Shown: one piece after another, positions 17,401 to 26,318 of the stretch | Numbering within the stretch: position 1 is the stretch's first letter | How the letters are laid out: each line of letters opens with the position of its first letter | DNA from: CAZHRC01 sp964533865 | GTDB taxonomy: Bacteria; Bacillota; Clostridia; Tissierellales; Peptoniphilaceae | Direction: 5' to 3' | NCBI GenBank assembly: GCA_964533865.1 | Contig: CAZHRC010000002.1 | Coordinates: 62,001 to 126,000, forward strand | Length of the DNA stretch: 64,000 nucleotides | Notes under the pieces: generated by a model | The model's input: the letters and a program-made list of their open reading frames with translations, nothing else | Databases searched by the model: none | What the model was told of the DNA's origin: nothing | Program-made: the position numbers and the translations under genes

Positions 17401-20400
17401 TCTTTACGGACGTGACATCCTTAAGTGGATTTTCAAAGTCCACGGATTCTTCACGGAGTAAATAAAAGGACTGGGTCACCGGATCAATCTGATGCTGAGC
17501 ATCTGATGTCACCTGTCTTATCGTATAATCGAAGTCTCGAGTCAAACCTTTCACTAGAATGAACCCGGCGATATCTGTGGTATAGATGCGTTCTGTACCA
17601 TCCGGGTACACCAGAACCACCTGTGCACCTGGAATCTTGACCCGAACATCGCCTTTCTCGTAGACGTTGATATAGAGATCATTCACTGGTGCACGATCCA
17701 ATTTGAATAGGGTTTCTCTATAAAAAGGCGTTGTCAAGTCGGTAAACCCGATATCCAATTGCGCTTCCGGCCAGTACGTAGCATTACCGTAAACCATTGG
17801 CGCATCAACCACCTCTAAACGGTACCGCCTTGTCACATCAAGTCCTGAGAAATACAACACACCGTTCCCATCTGTTGTTGCATAGTGAACGTTGCCGAGG
17901 TTGTCTGTCGCTCGAATGGTCACATCGGCTATCGGTGGCCCCGTGAAGAGATCGCCTTCTCGAACCGTCGTTTTTATGATGGCGGGCATCAATGTCGTTC
18001 CGGTTTTGAGACTTGTAAACGTCGTCTCTAAAAGCTGATTTGTAAGGGTCTGAGTTAAAGCTGTCGGCTCCGGTAGATAACCACCTGGCGCTTTGGTTTG
18101 TACCATGGTGTATTCACCATTCGGTAGATTTGTCAATATCGCGACGCCTTCGCTATTTGTGGTCACGACGTAGGTGGCGCCGTTGGGGCCTGTGACTCTA
18201 AATTCTGACCCAGCGAGTTTCAAGGTCGGATTCTCTTTGTCCACTGAAGTGATTTTTATCGAACTGGTGTTAACCGTCCCCTTAGAGTTAAAAATCGGTT
18301 GATGGTATTCTGTCCCATCTTGAACATAGATTTTTGGAGCGATCGGAATATATCCCGTAGGCGCAGCCAGTTGCTCGATCGTGTAGGTCTTTCTATCTTC
18401 AAGTCCTGTAAAGGTCACTTTCCCATCGGCACCTGTCGTTTGTGCGGGGCCGATGATGTTGAAGTTCTCGTCCTTTATCACGAAAATTCCGCCGGCTAGC
18501 GGTGTTGCGGAGAAACTTTCGTACAGGGTGATATTGAGTTTTGCGTCCTGTCCGTTAGTAAATGGCACTGTCGTAAGCGCCGAATTGACGGTCGCTGTCT
18601 GGGGTTGAGCGAGTTTGTATCCATCAGGTGTTGCCGTTTGTTCGACAGTGTAGGTTTCGCCGTAAATCAGCGCTGGACCGGTGAACAAAGCCACGCCCTC
18701 TGCTGTGGTAGTGATTGGCCCAGAGACGATATCTCCGTTAAGATGCTTTAAAACAAAATTACCTCCTGCAATCGGAGCTCCTCCTGGTGCTTGCAGTGTC
18801 ACACGCATGGTCAACGGCACATTAGTAACCTCTAGGAAATGGGTTTGAAACCGCATATCTACGGTGACCGGAGGGTATGGCATGTAGCCCGGTGGCGCGG
18901 TGACTTCTTCGATGGTATAGGTTTGTCCGATGCTTAGTCCCGATAGCACCGCATTGCCATCGGCATCAGTGGTAATCGGTCCTGAAATCTCCAGCGTTCC
19001 TTGTTTTGCAACAAACACCGCTCCTGGCAGGTTTGTCTGTGTGTCATGTGCTTTCAAATTCACTGACAGGGTGACATCGCTATTGTAAAACTGCATATTC
19101 CGCGTTCCATTTTCAATCACACCTGTAAGATCCAGTTCTTGTGAGGATGCTACACTGTAGGGAACTGGCGTCGAAAGTTGGCGCACTTCGTATTTTTGAC
19201 CATTCGGGACACCGATAAAGGTCACATTTCCAACACTATCTGTCGTTCTTTCGGCCGTTATCGCAATCGGATTCGCTCCAGTCGTCCAAATCTGAAACTT
19301 AGCCCCTGGAATGTTAATTGTCGTATTGCTTTTCTTCAAATTAACGGTGACGTTTGTCGTCGTATCGATGGTATTGGTAAAAGTAGCTGGCGTCGTTCCC
19401 GGTTGTAAATTCACAATCGTCACCGGTGAGGTTGCTGTAGCTGTGTATCCTTGCGGCACACTGGTTTGTGTCACGCTATAGCTATTGCCGGCTGCCAGTT
19501 GTCCTGTTGTTACTACACCACCGGTTTCTGTCGTGAAAGTGCCGACCGTTTGTTGGGTTGTGGTATTGAATACGGTGTAGCTCACACCGACAATCCCCGC
19601 ACCGTTTTGATCCTTGGAGGCGATTTGAATACGATATGGGGTTTGAGTGTTCTCAACAGTAAAAGTCTTGTTGTTCCCGTCGATCGTCACTTGTCGCGGC
19701 GCTGCCCCCGTGTACCCCGCTGGGACTACCGTTTCTGTTAAGGTATAGGTACCTGGTGTCACCCCTGTGAAGGTGGCTACACCCGCAGCATTACTCATCG
19801 TTGACTGATAATTTCCCGTAGTCGCGCCAATTCCAACAAGGGAAAATCTTGCACCTGCAAGAGGCGTATGATTAACCCCTGTTTTGTTAATGGTGACATC
19901 GGTGTTCGGACTGTAGGTTGGGTTCGCCACCGACATGTTTATAGGCAGCAGACTTGGTAATGACCCACTTCCAGATGTGGTGTTATTGGGACCTACATGT
20001 GTCGTACCAGCGAGTACAAATGGTTTTATTGGGAAAACAAACTCCGGTTCTGCCAATTGAGATGCTTGTACAGCCGTGCGAAACTTCACCGTTAGCCAGT
20101 AGGTGTCCGTCGCTCTAATCGTAGTATTCTGTGATCTAAAGTAGTAAGGATCGGATGTTGAAGCACTTTCACCAGCCGTACCGTTTTTTGTCACGATCAG
20201 ATTTGTTAACGAACTGTAATGCTGACCATTGACTGCAAACTGTACCCTTGCACTAGCAGCAGTACCCGTCGTCGTCTTATTGACCGTAATACTCCAATCA
20301 ACGTAAGACCCATCGGCTGCAGCGGAAGCTGACCAAGTGTAATTGCCATAAGTAGTCGTTCCATTGATGAGATTTCCGCCACCATTGTTTGGATTCGATG

Positions 20401-21487
20401 ACGTCAATGCTCTCTCACCCATTAACCCTCCGGTCAGTAGGGATCGCATCAGAGGTGCCGATGTGATCTGCTCTGACGTCGGCACCACGTTTTCAGTTGT
20501 CAATAGACTTGACTCTTCGATCAATGGCACAGTCGCCACCACCTCTTGTGGCGCATCTATCGGTTGTGATGATTCTACTTGTTCTAGAACGGGAACAGGA
20601 GCTTTCGCCTCAACCGGCGCTTCGGTTTCCTCAGCTCGTTGAGCCTCCGGTGTAGGCATAGCTGTGGCTTCTTCCGGTGTTGTGATTTCAGACGCCACTT
20701 CCAGCTTCTCTTGCTCTGCTTTTAACGCTTCCGCTTTTTTTAATGTTAAGGTCTCGAAGTAGGTTGCAATCGGTGCTGTCAGCCTCAACATGAGATCATC
20801 TGGAGTGAGTTGTTCAGTAGTGGTTTTCCCTTCCGATTGCGCCTCGCTCATCAACTCTTCTGTCGCCACTTCAGGTAGGGGATCGGCTAAAGGTTGAACT
20901 TTTTCATATAAGGCTTTGTTCCATTTGTCCCCTGTGGCTTCGATAGCGATCAAACCATAATTTACACTGGTGTCCACCATTTTGAAGGGGAAGGTCACTT
21001 TTTCAATGGACGTTGTGGGTTTAAAAACGACCTCATAGACTTGTGTGGTTTCGTTGTAGTAGACGCCTTCCACACCTTTGGTAAGTCTCCACATTGTCGT
21101 GTCGAGGGCGATGATTTTTTCTTCACGGGTTTGCCCCGGGTTTTCCAAGTCTGGGACTATCCGCCGTTCAGGTGTCGCATCTTGGTGTGGAATGGGCTCG
21201 AGTTCAAAACCTTGTGTCGCGTAGATCGTGACGATATTTTCTTTGCGTGGTGCTTTTGCCGAGTTGTATACCATGGTGAATGAAGGGTTATTTTCTGTGG
21301 TCTTTTCGATACGCCACTCTAGGGATTGCGTATCTGCAGTGATCGTGTCAAAGTCAGCAAAAAGTGTACTGCTGATACCTTCCGTCACTGATGCTGCATA
21401 GTTGACCACTACGGGCAACACGTAGGATGTCAGTGTGAGCAACACGGCACAAAGCAATGCCAGTATTCTGTTATAGTGATTTTTCAT
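14429..21487 (-). CDS. Giant multi-domain pilus tip protein / adhesin with CnaB repeats
   Basis: A 2352-residue surface protein. A signal peptide (about residues 1-33) is followed by an N-terminal domain, a Glu/Pro/Ala-rich linker (about 195-355), a non-repeat domain, and about ten CnaB/SpaA-type repeats (about 500-1440). A beta-propeller-like domain (about 1450-1740) bracketed by two Cys comes next, then a Cna_B domain, four well-conserved CnaB repeats (KKVDE.GN start, TKAPEGY end) and YPATG with a membrane helix and basic tail. The start at 21487 has GGAGG close upstream; the ATG at 21529 does not. As first and largest gene of the pilus unit it is most likely the tip adhesin; the ligand is unknown. 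Confidence 0.85.
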   Translation of the reverse strand: MKNHYNRILALLCAVLLTLTSYVLPVVVNYAASVTEGISSTLFADFDTITADTQSLEWRIEKTTENNPSFTMVYNSAKAPRKENIVTIYATQGFELEPIPHQDATPERRIVPDLENPGQTREEKIIALDTTMWRLTKGVEGVYYNETTQVYEVVFKPTTSIEKVTFPFKMVDTSVNYGLIAIEATGDKWNKALYEKVQPLADPLPEVATEELMSEAQSEGKTTTEQLTPDDLMLRLTAPIATYFETLTLKKAEALKAEQEKLEVASEITTPEEATAMPTPEAQRAEETEAPVEAKAPVPVLEQVESSQPIDAPQEVVATVPLIEESSLLTTENVVPTSEQITSAPLMRSLLTGGLMGERALTSSNPNNGGGNLINGTTTYGNYTWSASAAADGSYVDWSITVNKTTTGTAASARVQFAVNGQHYSSLTNLIVTKNGTAGESASTSDPYYFRSQNTTIRATDTYWLTVKFRTAVQASQLAEPEFVFPIKPFVLAGTTHVGPNNTTSGSGSLPSLLPINMSVANPTYSPNTDVTINKTGVNHTPLAGARFSLVGIGATTGNYQSTMSNAAGVATFTGVTPGTYTLTETVVPAGYTGAAPRQVTIDGNNKTFTVENTQTPYRIQIASKDQNGAGIVGVSYTVFNTTTQQTVGTFTTETGGVVTTGQLAAGNSYSVTQTSVPQGYTATATSPVTIVNLQPGTTPATFTNTIDTTTNVTVNLKKSNTTINIPGAKFQIWTTGANPIAITAERTTDSVGNVTFIGVPNGQKYEVRQLSTPVPYSVASSQELDLTGVIENGTRNMQFYNSDVTLSVNLKAHDTQTNLPGAVFVAKQGTLEISGPITTDADGNAVLSGLSIGQTYTIEEVTAPPGYMPYPPVTVDMRFQTHFLEVTNVPLTMRVTLQAPGGAPIAGGNFVLKHLNGDIVSGPITTTAEGVALFTGPALIYGETYTVEQTATPDGYKLAQPQTATVNSALTTVPFTNGQDAKLNITLYESFSATPLAGGIFVIKDENFNIIGPAQTTGADGKVTFTGLEDRKTYTIEQLAAPTGYIPIAPKIYVQDGTEYHQPIFNSKGTVNTSSIKITSVDKENPTLKLAGSEFRVTGPNGATYVVTTNSEGVAILTNLPNGEYTMVQTKAPGGYLPEPTALTQTLTNQLLETTFTSLKTGTTLMPAIIKTTVREGDLFTGPPIADVTIRATDNLGNVHYATTDGNGVLYFSGLDVTRRYRLEVVDAPMVYGNATYWPEAQLDIGFTDLTTPFYRETLFKLDRAPVNDLYINVYEKGDVRVKIPGAQVVLVYPDGTERIYTTDIAGFILVKGLTRDFDYTIRQVTSDAQHQIDPVTQSFYLLREESVDFENPLKDVTSVKRDVQVTKAWGDPKPANVSGVTFTLYADGVSTGATRTIAGGTGTAVFSGQRKYNDHHGMIKYTVVETAIPDFYGVHEKLDVDGYTWKVTNYEGSLIGNCTTGTWWQSNSSTATEYDQNGHQTGTTINLGGTYGYGIALTPLPTADGKQYLFGMDREGKLTMHDIGKPKDQTFVSSSVGKLVSFSGEWEHYANSLEISADGKWMYAAGEYNRDLKIFNTEAVISAMKNGTALPSAVRTITLPSQRGFAGDIVELPNGDLLMSTYDSVFVFPNFTLRGTGLYIAPKTGDGMYGSPKYVGNVQFPEPAAENRLEAMSLVYPNGPSSEPKIVFTAYSGTKWMNYTMNSLPAYNDNKTFGVTLFGDEPGSKSADATSGSLTPCSAEIKVIGTKTWVGDTVENRPISIRVELLQNGKSMAPRVTQDVVKDANDNWIYTFEGLPKYDAVGNRYRYSVSEIGYTDNTGYHPGILPGYLVTNPPADPGTQGVLDTTIVNTLLKGSFNLRKTDESDRPLSGAEFTLYGAMGVPMGPDLSQVIRGPEVVNDQGWLAFTDLPLGTYFLKETKAPPGYALSTTYYRVAVTKNANNDVVVKVYSDQYGSTELGKESNGTYIILNRPIKTGFTLKKVDGVGNILQGAVFTLTQGTSVSEHTVGTTGEIKFENLSPGNYTLKETHVPNGYHLNHNVYHIAINEQGVVTIRLNDPDNGLVLPHDPFLIIANYAKGEVVVKKVDEAGNPIAGNGTDIGAQFTLKGEPPLVYEKVVTVGVDGLAKFEQLDPGTYTLTETKAPEGYIGEPRTYKVMVADDGKVTVRLGEQDVSTQPVVIVNKKGTHDITIKKVDENGNILPGTKLTLFEADKTTPVKIFNEDGTLKVVYEAIEINLEGTFKFEGLETETDYYLKETHAVEGYVADPVYYKIRFHSNGEVTIDPDNKHINPSPDTLGNYVFTNYPVGEYPATGGMGTLPYILIGVILMAIGYYDIRKRERKGGVKPTWFTKC

Positions 21488-21729
21488 GCCGCTCCTCCTA
21501 TCATTCGCACCATCCCGTAGATGGTTCAACGTGTATCAGCGTTGATCTTCAATACTCCGAGGGTTTATCACGTATTTTTACTTATACCTGACTCCTCCGG
21601 TTCTCTTATCTAGAGTTTATCACCCCCGAACTTTCCTTCAACTATTCTTAAGATTTTTGTCATACTTTTTTGAAACACCTTCATAATCGCTCATTTCATT
21701 GGTTTGTCATTCCTAGTTAGTTGAAAGAT

Positions 21730-22261
21730 TGTAGATTACTTGTAGATTACCTTTCGATTTTGTAGATTAATTTCGGCGCGTTCTTATTTTTTATTGTTAA
21801 TTTCTATTAATGATTCCATTGTTTCAAATTCACCTGTCTTAAAATAACACTTCATGATTTTTCTTGTTAATATTATTATATTTTTCTTCTATTATGCGCA
21901 TATATTATTTTCTTCGCCTTGGATGCCGCTTATTATCTTCACTATACTCTGCATCAAAATTAATCTCATTGATTATTATTATACATTCATTTAATATGCG
22001 ATCAATAATTTTCCACCCGACCTTTTTAGTGATGCAATTCTTTCTATCAAACCTGATGTCAACTGGGGTAGCGTGTCATTACTAATCAAGGATTTGTAGA
22101 TTACAAGTAGATTAACTTTTGGGTTTTCAGTATTTTTTCTATTTCTTACGTTTTTTCTTATTCTTCCCGCCTCTTTCTTCGGTTATTCTTCATTTTTATT
22201 ATCGATTTCCGTAATATATCGGTTAAAACAAGGGAGTTCTGGGTATTGAAAATGTAGATTA
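21730..22261 (+). repeat. Six GTAGATTA motifs, two of them in 11-bp-spaced pairs
   Basis: TGTAGATTA occurs at 21730, 21741, 21761, 22095 and 22253, and AGTAGATTA at 22106. The pairs 21730/21741 and 22095/22106 are direct repeats with exactly 11-bp spacing, about one helical turn. All six are in the same orientation. This is the pattern expected for a dimeric regulator binding direct half-sites; the regulator is not identified. Confidence 0.6.
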
Positions 22262-22516
22262 ACGGTTTGTTCATTATCTTTTTTATCTTTTTTCAACATT
22301 TCTCTTAATATAATGTTTATACCTAACTCTGATGGATATATATGTTGTAAGGTTCAGAAGGTTTTACATAAGAGGAAGGTTTGTCTTTCTGATAAAGCTT
22401 TAGTTTTTGGTTTGATTCAGCCGTTGTTGAATCCTGGCGACATAATGTAATTGTCCTAACGCTTTCGGATACACCTTGAATTTAGATGAAATCATAGATA
22501 TACTTATTCTATCTCG

Positions 22517-22545
22517 TTGACTCATCTATGGTAATTTGCTAACTT
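22517..22545 (+). promoter_or_regulatory. Possible promoter of the transposase-derived genes
   Basis: TTGACT (22517-22522), 17 bases, TAACTT (22540-22545), about 113 bases before the first ATG. The -10 box is imperfect, so support is moderate. Confidence 0.4.
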
Positions 22546-22658
22546 GTTCGTATGAGTTCGACAATGAGATTTGTGCGTTGCAGTCAGCTTACTCTAGCCG
22601 CACTTCCGGTGATCTGATTTCTAGCTAGCCCATTACACGTCGAGTAAGGAAGTACGGT

Positions 22659-24338
22659 ATGCGCATCACCATTCGAAAAATAAGAGGTGTGAAGTACGTT
22701 TATCTTCACGAAAGCTATCGGGATCCAAAAACGGGAAAGCCTAAACATAAAACCATCCGCTCCTATGGCCGATTGGACGTTCAATTGGAAGCCGATCCTG
22801 ATTTTCTCGAAAATCTTCGCGCTGAAGTCGAGGCGATGAAAGCTTCCCAAGATGGTCTACTCACACAGGCCACCCTCAACCAAGCCCATGGGGACGGTTC
22901 AGAAAAGAGTTCAGGAGATCTCAACAGCTCTTGTGTCATCTACAACTACGGCAAAATCATCTACGATAAGATATTGGGGCAATTATTGCCCACCAATCGA
23001 TTAACCATGTTGACGGCTGCCGAACGCAAAAAACTGTCCTTCAACGCCCTTGCAGAATTCGGCAATTTCGGTACTTCCATCGTCTCAGACGAGTCGATAG
23101 TCAGCGGCCATTCAAAAGAACCCTATTTTAAAGGGCAGCATTCTATAAAAGAGGAAGAAATCGTAAAACTCCTCACTCTTATAGGACGCCGCCGTAGAGA
23201 GCTATGTGACATTGTTAATGAATCTTTAGCATCGATTAACCCCAATCGAAACGGACGCTACGTGTTTGATCTCTATCCTAGAAGCGCTTTGGTGGACCCT
23301 TCCACCGATGACTTGATCCGCCAAGATTATACTTTAGGTTTAGTCACTGATGAGCATTTTCTCCCTATTGCCTATCGAGAATTTTCACCATCTCATCCCC
23401 CTTCAAAAGACTTCACTGCCGCTTTTACCGATAAGTACACCTTTTCTCAGTTGACGACGATTACAGATCGCGGGTTGAGAAACCCTGAGAAACTTGAGAC
23501 ATTCAGTAACTTGAGCCATGAAACGATATTTATCGCGCGAATAGCAGGTAGTTCAGAAGGGTTATTAGATGATTATTTCCTAAAAAATAATTTTGAACTC
23601 GTTAACGACTCCTATTCAGATACGCTCCTGTACCGATACAAGCCTCTAAAAGCGAATTGGTCCGATGGTTTAGCCTTTGGTGATCCCATCCTGTACTTTA
23701 GCCCAAAACTGAGAACCATCGATCAATTTATCCGCGAACAGTCGATACAAAGTCGCCAAACAAATTGCGTTTACTTACAAGGCGGAGCCGGCAGAAAAGC
23801 GCCTATCGAACCCATGCTTCTCAACTGTGGAGAACTCGCCACCCAACGCTACAGCGTCCATCGCACTTATTTTGATGGATTCCGGTTGGTTTTTTCCACA
23901 AACCCCACAATCAGTCCAAAGACTTTAGCCAAGGTTAACTCAAACCATTGGCAAGCCCTAGCTTTTATCAATCTGATTCAAAGCGGGTTGATGGGATTCA
24001 GAAGCATCTCTTGGACGAGAGAGCATATGAATGGTGCTTTCCTTACCTTCTTGACCAATATCGCCATCCAGCTGGTGATTGAATACAAAACACAAGCCGC
24101 TGGGCTTACCCTAGGACGCGAAGAGATTATTCGATTGATCTACAACGCGAGTGTAACCGTCTATCGACAAAACGATACACTCTATTTTCTAAAGACGAAA
24201 ACCCATCCGATGTTTGATCAGTTGGGCAAGTTATTTGGTCTTGCACCCTTAAACACCTTTGAAACAGCAGACTCGATTTCTAAAAAACTTGGGGTGTCCA
24301 TTAAAGACTTACAGTTATTCAACCCAAACAACCACTGA
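22659..24338 (+). CDS. IS1634-type transposase-derived protein A, catalytic Glu apparently replaced
   Basis: A 559-residue protein with the fold signature of IS1634 (IS4 superfamily) transposases. The N-terminal GVKYVYLHESYRDP segment and RSYGRLD match the family start. The first Asp lies in YVFDLYPRS (family YYDVTNYYF), the second in TTITDRGLRN (family VADKGM). The region that should hold the catalytic Glu (family LWKIEESF) reads NHWQALAFIN, with Leu in place of Glu. The start follows AAGGAAG. The gene is full length with no frameshift. No terminal inverted repeats or target duplications were seen. It could be a domesticated DNA-binding protein or an old, inactive transposase. Confidence 0.7.
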   Translation: MRITIRKIRGVKYVYLHESYRDPKTGKPKHKTIRSYGRLDVQLEADPDFLENLRAEVEAMKASQDGLLTQATLNQAHGDGSEKSSGDLNSSCVIYNYGKIIYDKILGQLLPTNRLTMLTAAERKKLSFNALAEFGNFGTSIVSDESIVSGHSKEPYFKGQHSIKEEEIVKLLTLIGRRRRELCDIVNESLASINPNRNGRYVFDLYPRSALVDPSTDDLIRQDYTLGLVTDEHFLPIAYREFSPSHPPSKDFTAAFTDKYTFSQLTTITDRGLRNPEKLETFSNLSHETIFIARIAGSSEGLLDDYFLKNNFELVNDSYSDTLLYRYKPLKANWSDGLAFGDPILYFSPKLRTIDQFIREQSIQSRQTNCVYLQGGAGRKAPIEPMLLNCGELATQRYSVHRTYFDGFRLVFSTNPTISPKTLAKVNSNHWQALAFINLIQSGLMGFRSISWTREHMNGAFLTFLTNIAIQLVIEYKTQAAGLTLGREEIIRLIYNASVTVYRQNDTLYFLKTKTHPMFDQLGKLFGLAPLNTFETADSISKKLGVSIKDLQLFNPNNH

Positions 24339-24366
24339 TTGGCGTTGAATCAAACGGAGGTGAACT

Positions 24367-26058
24367 ATGCGTGTCACCGTACGCAAAGTGAAAGGCGTTA
24401 AATACGTCTATATTCATGAAAGCTATCGCGATCCCGAAACGGGAAAACCACGGCACAAAACGATCCGATCCTACGGCCGCTTAGATGTACAATTGGAAAA
24501 AGATCCTGATTTTTTAGATAATCTTTATGAAGAAGTTAAAAACCTCAATGAAAAACAAAACCAACTCGAAAACAACGATCTAAAAATCCGTCTCGATTCC
24601 GATGTCACCACTTCTATGGAAGGCTTGCAAGACGCTTGTGAGATCTATAATTATGGCGAGCTAATCTACGAAAAAATGTTTAATCAGATTCTCGACCCCA
24701 ATAAAATAAAAGGACTCACTGAAGATGAACGTAGCATGATAAACTACGCGAACCTGATTGATTTGATTCGAGCAGGCGATCCGATTATCGAGGATTTTTC
24801 GAAACACAGTCCCGCATCTCGAGAGTCCCACATATTTGACTACACCGCCATTTCCAATGAGGATTTGATCCAACTGCTCAATATCCTTGGTAAACACAAG
24901 GCGACGATTAGTCAAGCCATGAAACACGAGATCGACCAAATCGTACCCCACCGCAACGCAAGCTGCATTGCCGATCTGTACTCGGCGATGAGCAACCCAT
25001 TCCACAATCAGGATTGCATTTTGCACCAAAAATTTGTGCTGGGGCTCGTGACCGATGAGCACATGATCCCCATTACCTTCGGCTTGTATTATGGCAAGCA
25101 AATGACAACCAGTTCTTTAATCCTTGCCGCCGGGGAATATATGAAACTCTCTAGAAGCGCTCCATTTATGATCTCAACAGATCGAGGATTTCGAGATCAG
25201 TATGTGTTTCCCCTACTTAGAAGAGATGGCCATCACCCGCTCATCGCTGCGCGCATCGCCCATTGTAGCGATGAACTTTTAAACGGCGGCCTCTTTGAAA
25301 GCGGATTTATCGAGGATCGCGATCCCACCTCAAAAAAACTCCGACACAAATACAAAGAGTTCTCCCTTTCATACGATAATAATTCGGTATTTGAAGGATT
25401 TGGCTCTCCCATTTTATATTATTCACCAAAGCTCAAAATTCACGATCAAATGGGAAGAGATCATCGCTTCTCCGAGGAAGAAGACCTTAACTTCATTTTT
25501 CTCGACAAATGCGAAGGCAGTCACTCCCGTATTACGCACAGGGCAATCACACTTGAAGAGATCAGCGATCTCAACTCACCGATTCAACTCGGCTTGTTCG
25601 ACGGCTACCGCATCGTGTTTTGCGAAAAATCTAGTCGCACTCCATGCCAAACTGCAAAACTCTACTACAATTATTGGAATGCTCAAGCGTTTCTCAGGCT
25701 TCTTCAAGAGAAATTATCCCTAATTGATGGTATCGACTGGACCCAAAATCTGATTATTGGCGCTTGTATGGTGTTTATGATCGGTGTCGCATTACAAACA
25801 ACCATCGAATACAAAGTTCGCAAGGCGGGTTTCTCCATCGACAGAGAATCCTTAACCAATCTGTATAGCAACGCCAACGTCACGGTACTGCGTCAAGATG
25901 GTGTATTGCATTTTATTAAGACAAAAACCTCTCATGAGTTCGATACTATCGCAAAATCCTTTGGCTTAGAGCCGCTCTCCACACTAGAAACCGCCGAATC
26001 GTTCAAGCGAAAGCTCGGATTGATCGGTGGCGATGCCGACAAAGGCAATGTGATGTAG
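24367..26058 (+). CDS. IS1634-type transposase-derived protein B, catalytic Glu apparently replaced
   Basis: A 563-residue paralog of the preceding gene, 28 bases downstream with its own GGAGG. The first 60 residues are nearly the same (MRVTVRKVKGVKYVYIHESY), while the middle is much more divergent. The Asp residues are kept in SCIADLYSAM and STDRGFRD. The catalytic Glu position reads YYNYWNAQAFLRL, with Gln. Third codon positions of the conserved N-terminus differ widely from copy A, so the pair is an old duplication kept under protein-level selection rather than two fresh insertions. A bidirectional terminator follows. The function is unknown; joint expression suggests a heteromer. Confidence 0.7.
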   Translation: MRVTVRKVKGVKYVYIHESYRDPETGKPRHKTIRSYGRLDVQLEKDPDFLDNLYEEVKNLNEKQNQLENNDLKIRLDSDVTTSMEGLQDACEIYNYGELIYEKMFNQILDPNKIKGLTEDERSMINYANLIDLIRAGDPIIEDFSKHSPASRESHIFDYTAISNEDLIQLLNILGKHKATISQAMKHEIDQIVPHRNASCIADLYSAMSNPFHNQDCILHQKFVLGLVTDEHMIPITFGLYYGKQMTTSSLILAAGEYMKLSRSAPFMISTDRGFRDQYVFPLLRRDGHHPLIAARIAHCSDELLNGGLFESGFIEDRDPTSKKLRHKYKEFSLSYDNNSVFEGFGSPILYYSPKLKIHDQMGRDHRFSEEEDLNFIFLDKCEGSHSRITHRAITLEEISDLNSPIQLGLFDGYRIVFCEKSSRTPCQTAKLYYNYWNAQAFLRLLQEKLSLIDGIDWTQNLIIGACMVFMIGVALQTTIEYKVRKAGFSIDRESLTNLYSNANVTVLRQDGVLHFIKTKTSHEFDTIAKSFGLEPLSTLETAESFKRKLGLIGGDADKGNVM

Positions 26059-26163
26059 GCAGAGAGGGATTTTGTCAAATCTTGTTGACTAAAAATAACA
26101 TATTCATAGACCCGAAATAGGATTTTCTATGGCTGGCTAATACCGAATTTAATAATTCCTATC

Positions 26164-26210
26164 AAAAAAACACTTCAAGCAGATACGACTCACTGCCTGA
26201 AGTGTTTTTA
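26164..26210. terminator. Bidirectional terminator between convergent units
   Basis: AAACACTTCAAGCAG pairs with CTGCCTGAAGTGTTT (one bulged base each side), with A-run before and T-run after. It can stop both the plus-strand transposase-derived unit and the minus-strand sigma/anti-sigma unit. Confidence 0.85.
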
Positions 26211-26318
26211 TATGGGATACATGGTTCCCGATTCTATTGGCAACGCACTCTGTGCGTCAGATGCAGCCCTTTCTGTATTGAAAACTCGGCTGCAGCTGAT
26301 CGTCTGTGGTGATATTTC

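Larger units (their letters stand above)
21488..22658. other. AT-rich 1.17-kb non-coding region between the pilus operon and the transposase-derived pair
   Basis: No gene could be supported on either strand. The composition is clearly more AT-rich than the flanks. Contents: an ACCATC/GATGGT mini-hairpin just upstream of the adhesin ribosome site (about 21507-21523); two GTGATAAAC copies (about 21567 and 21618); a possible minus-strand promoter TTGAAG-16-TAAACT (about 21613-21640); six GTAGATTA motifs (listed separately); and a possible plus-strand promoter at 22517-22545. It is a plausible shared control region for the divergent units on either side. Confidence 0.6.

Noticed and set aside
15925..21283. 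Several 60-96 codon frames opposite the adhesin gene
   Set aside because: All lie inside the long minus-strand coding sequence and lack ribosome sites and recognisable domains.
21488..21700. Search for a c-di-GMP riboswitch before the pilus adhesin gene
   Set aside because: No GEMM core sequence was recognised; only a small ACCATC/GATGGT hairpin is present.
22500..26160. Transposase-derived pair considered as a recent active IS
   Set aside because: No matching terminal inverted repeats or target-site duplication were found, there are two divergent tandem genes, and the catalytic Glu appears replaced.
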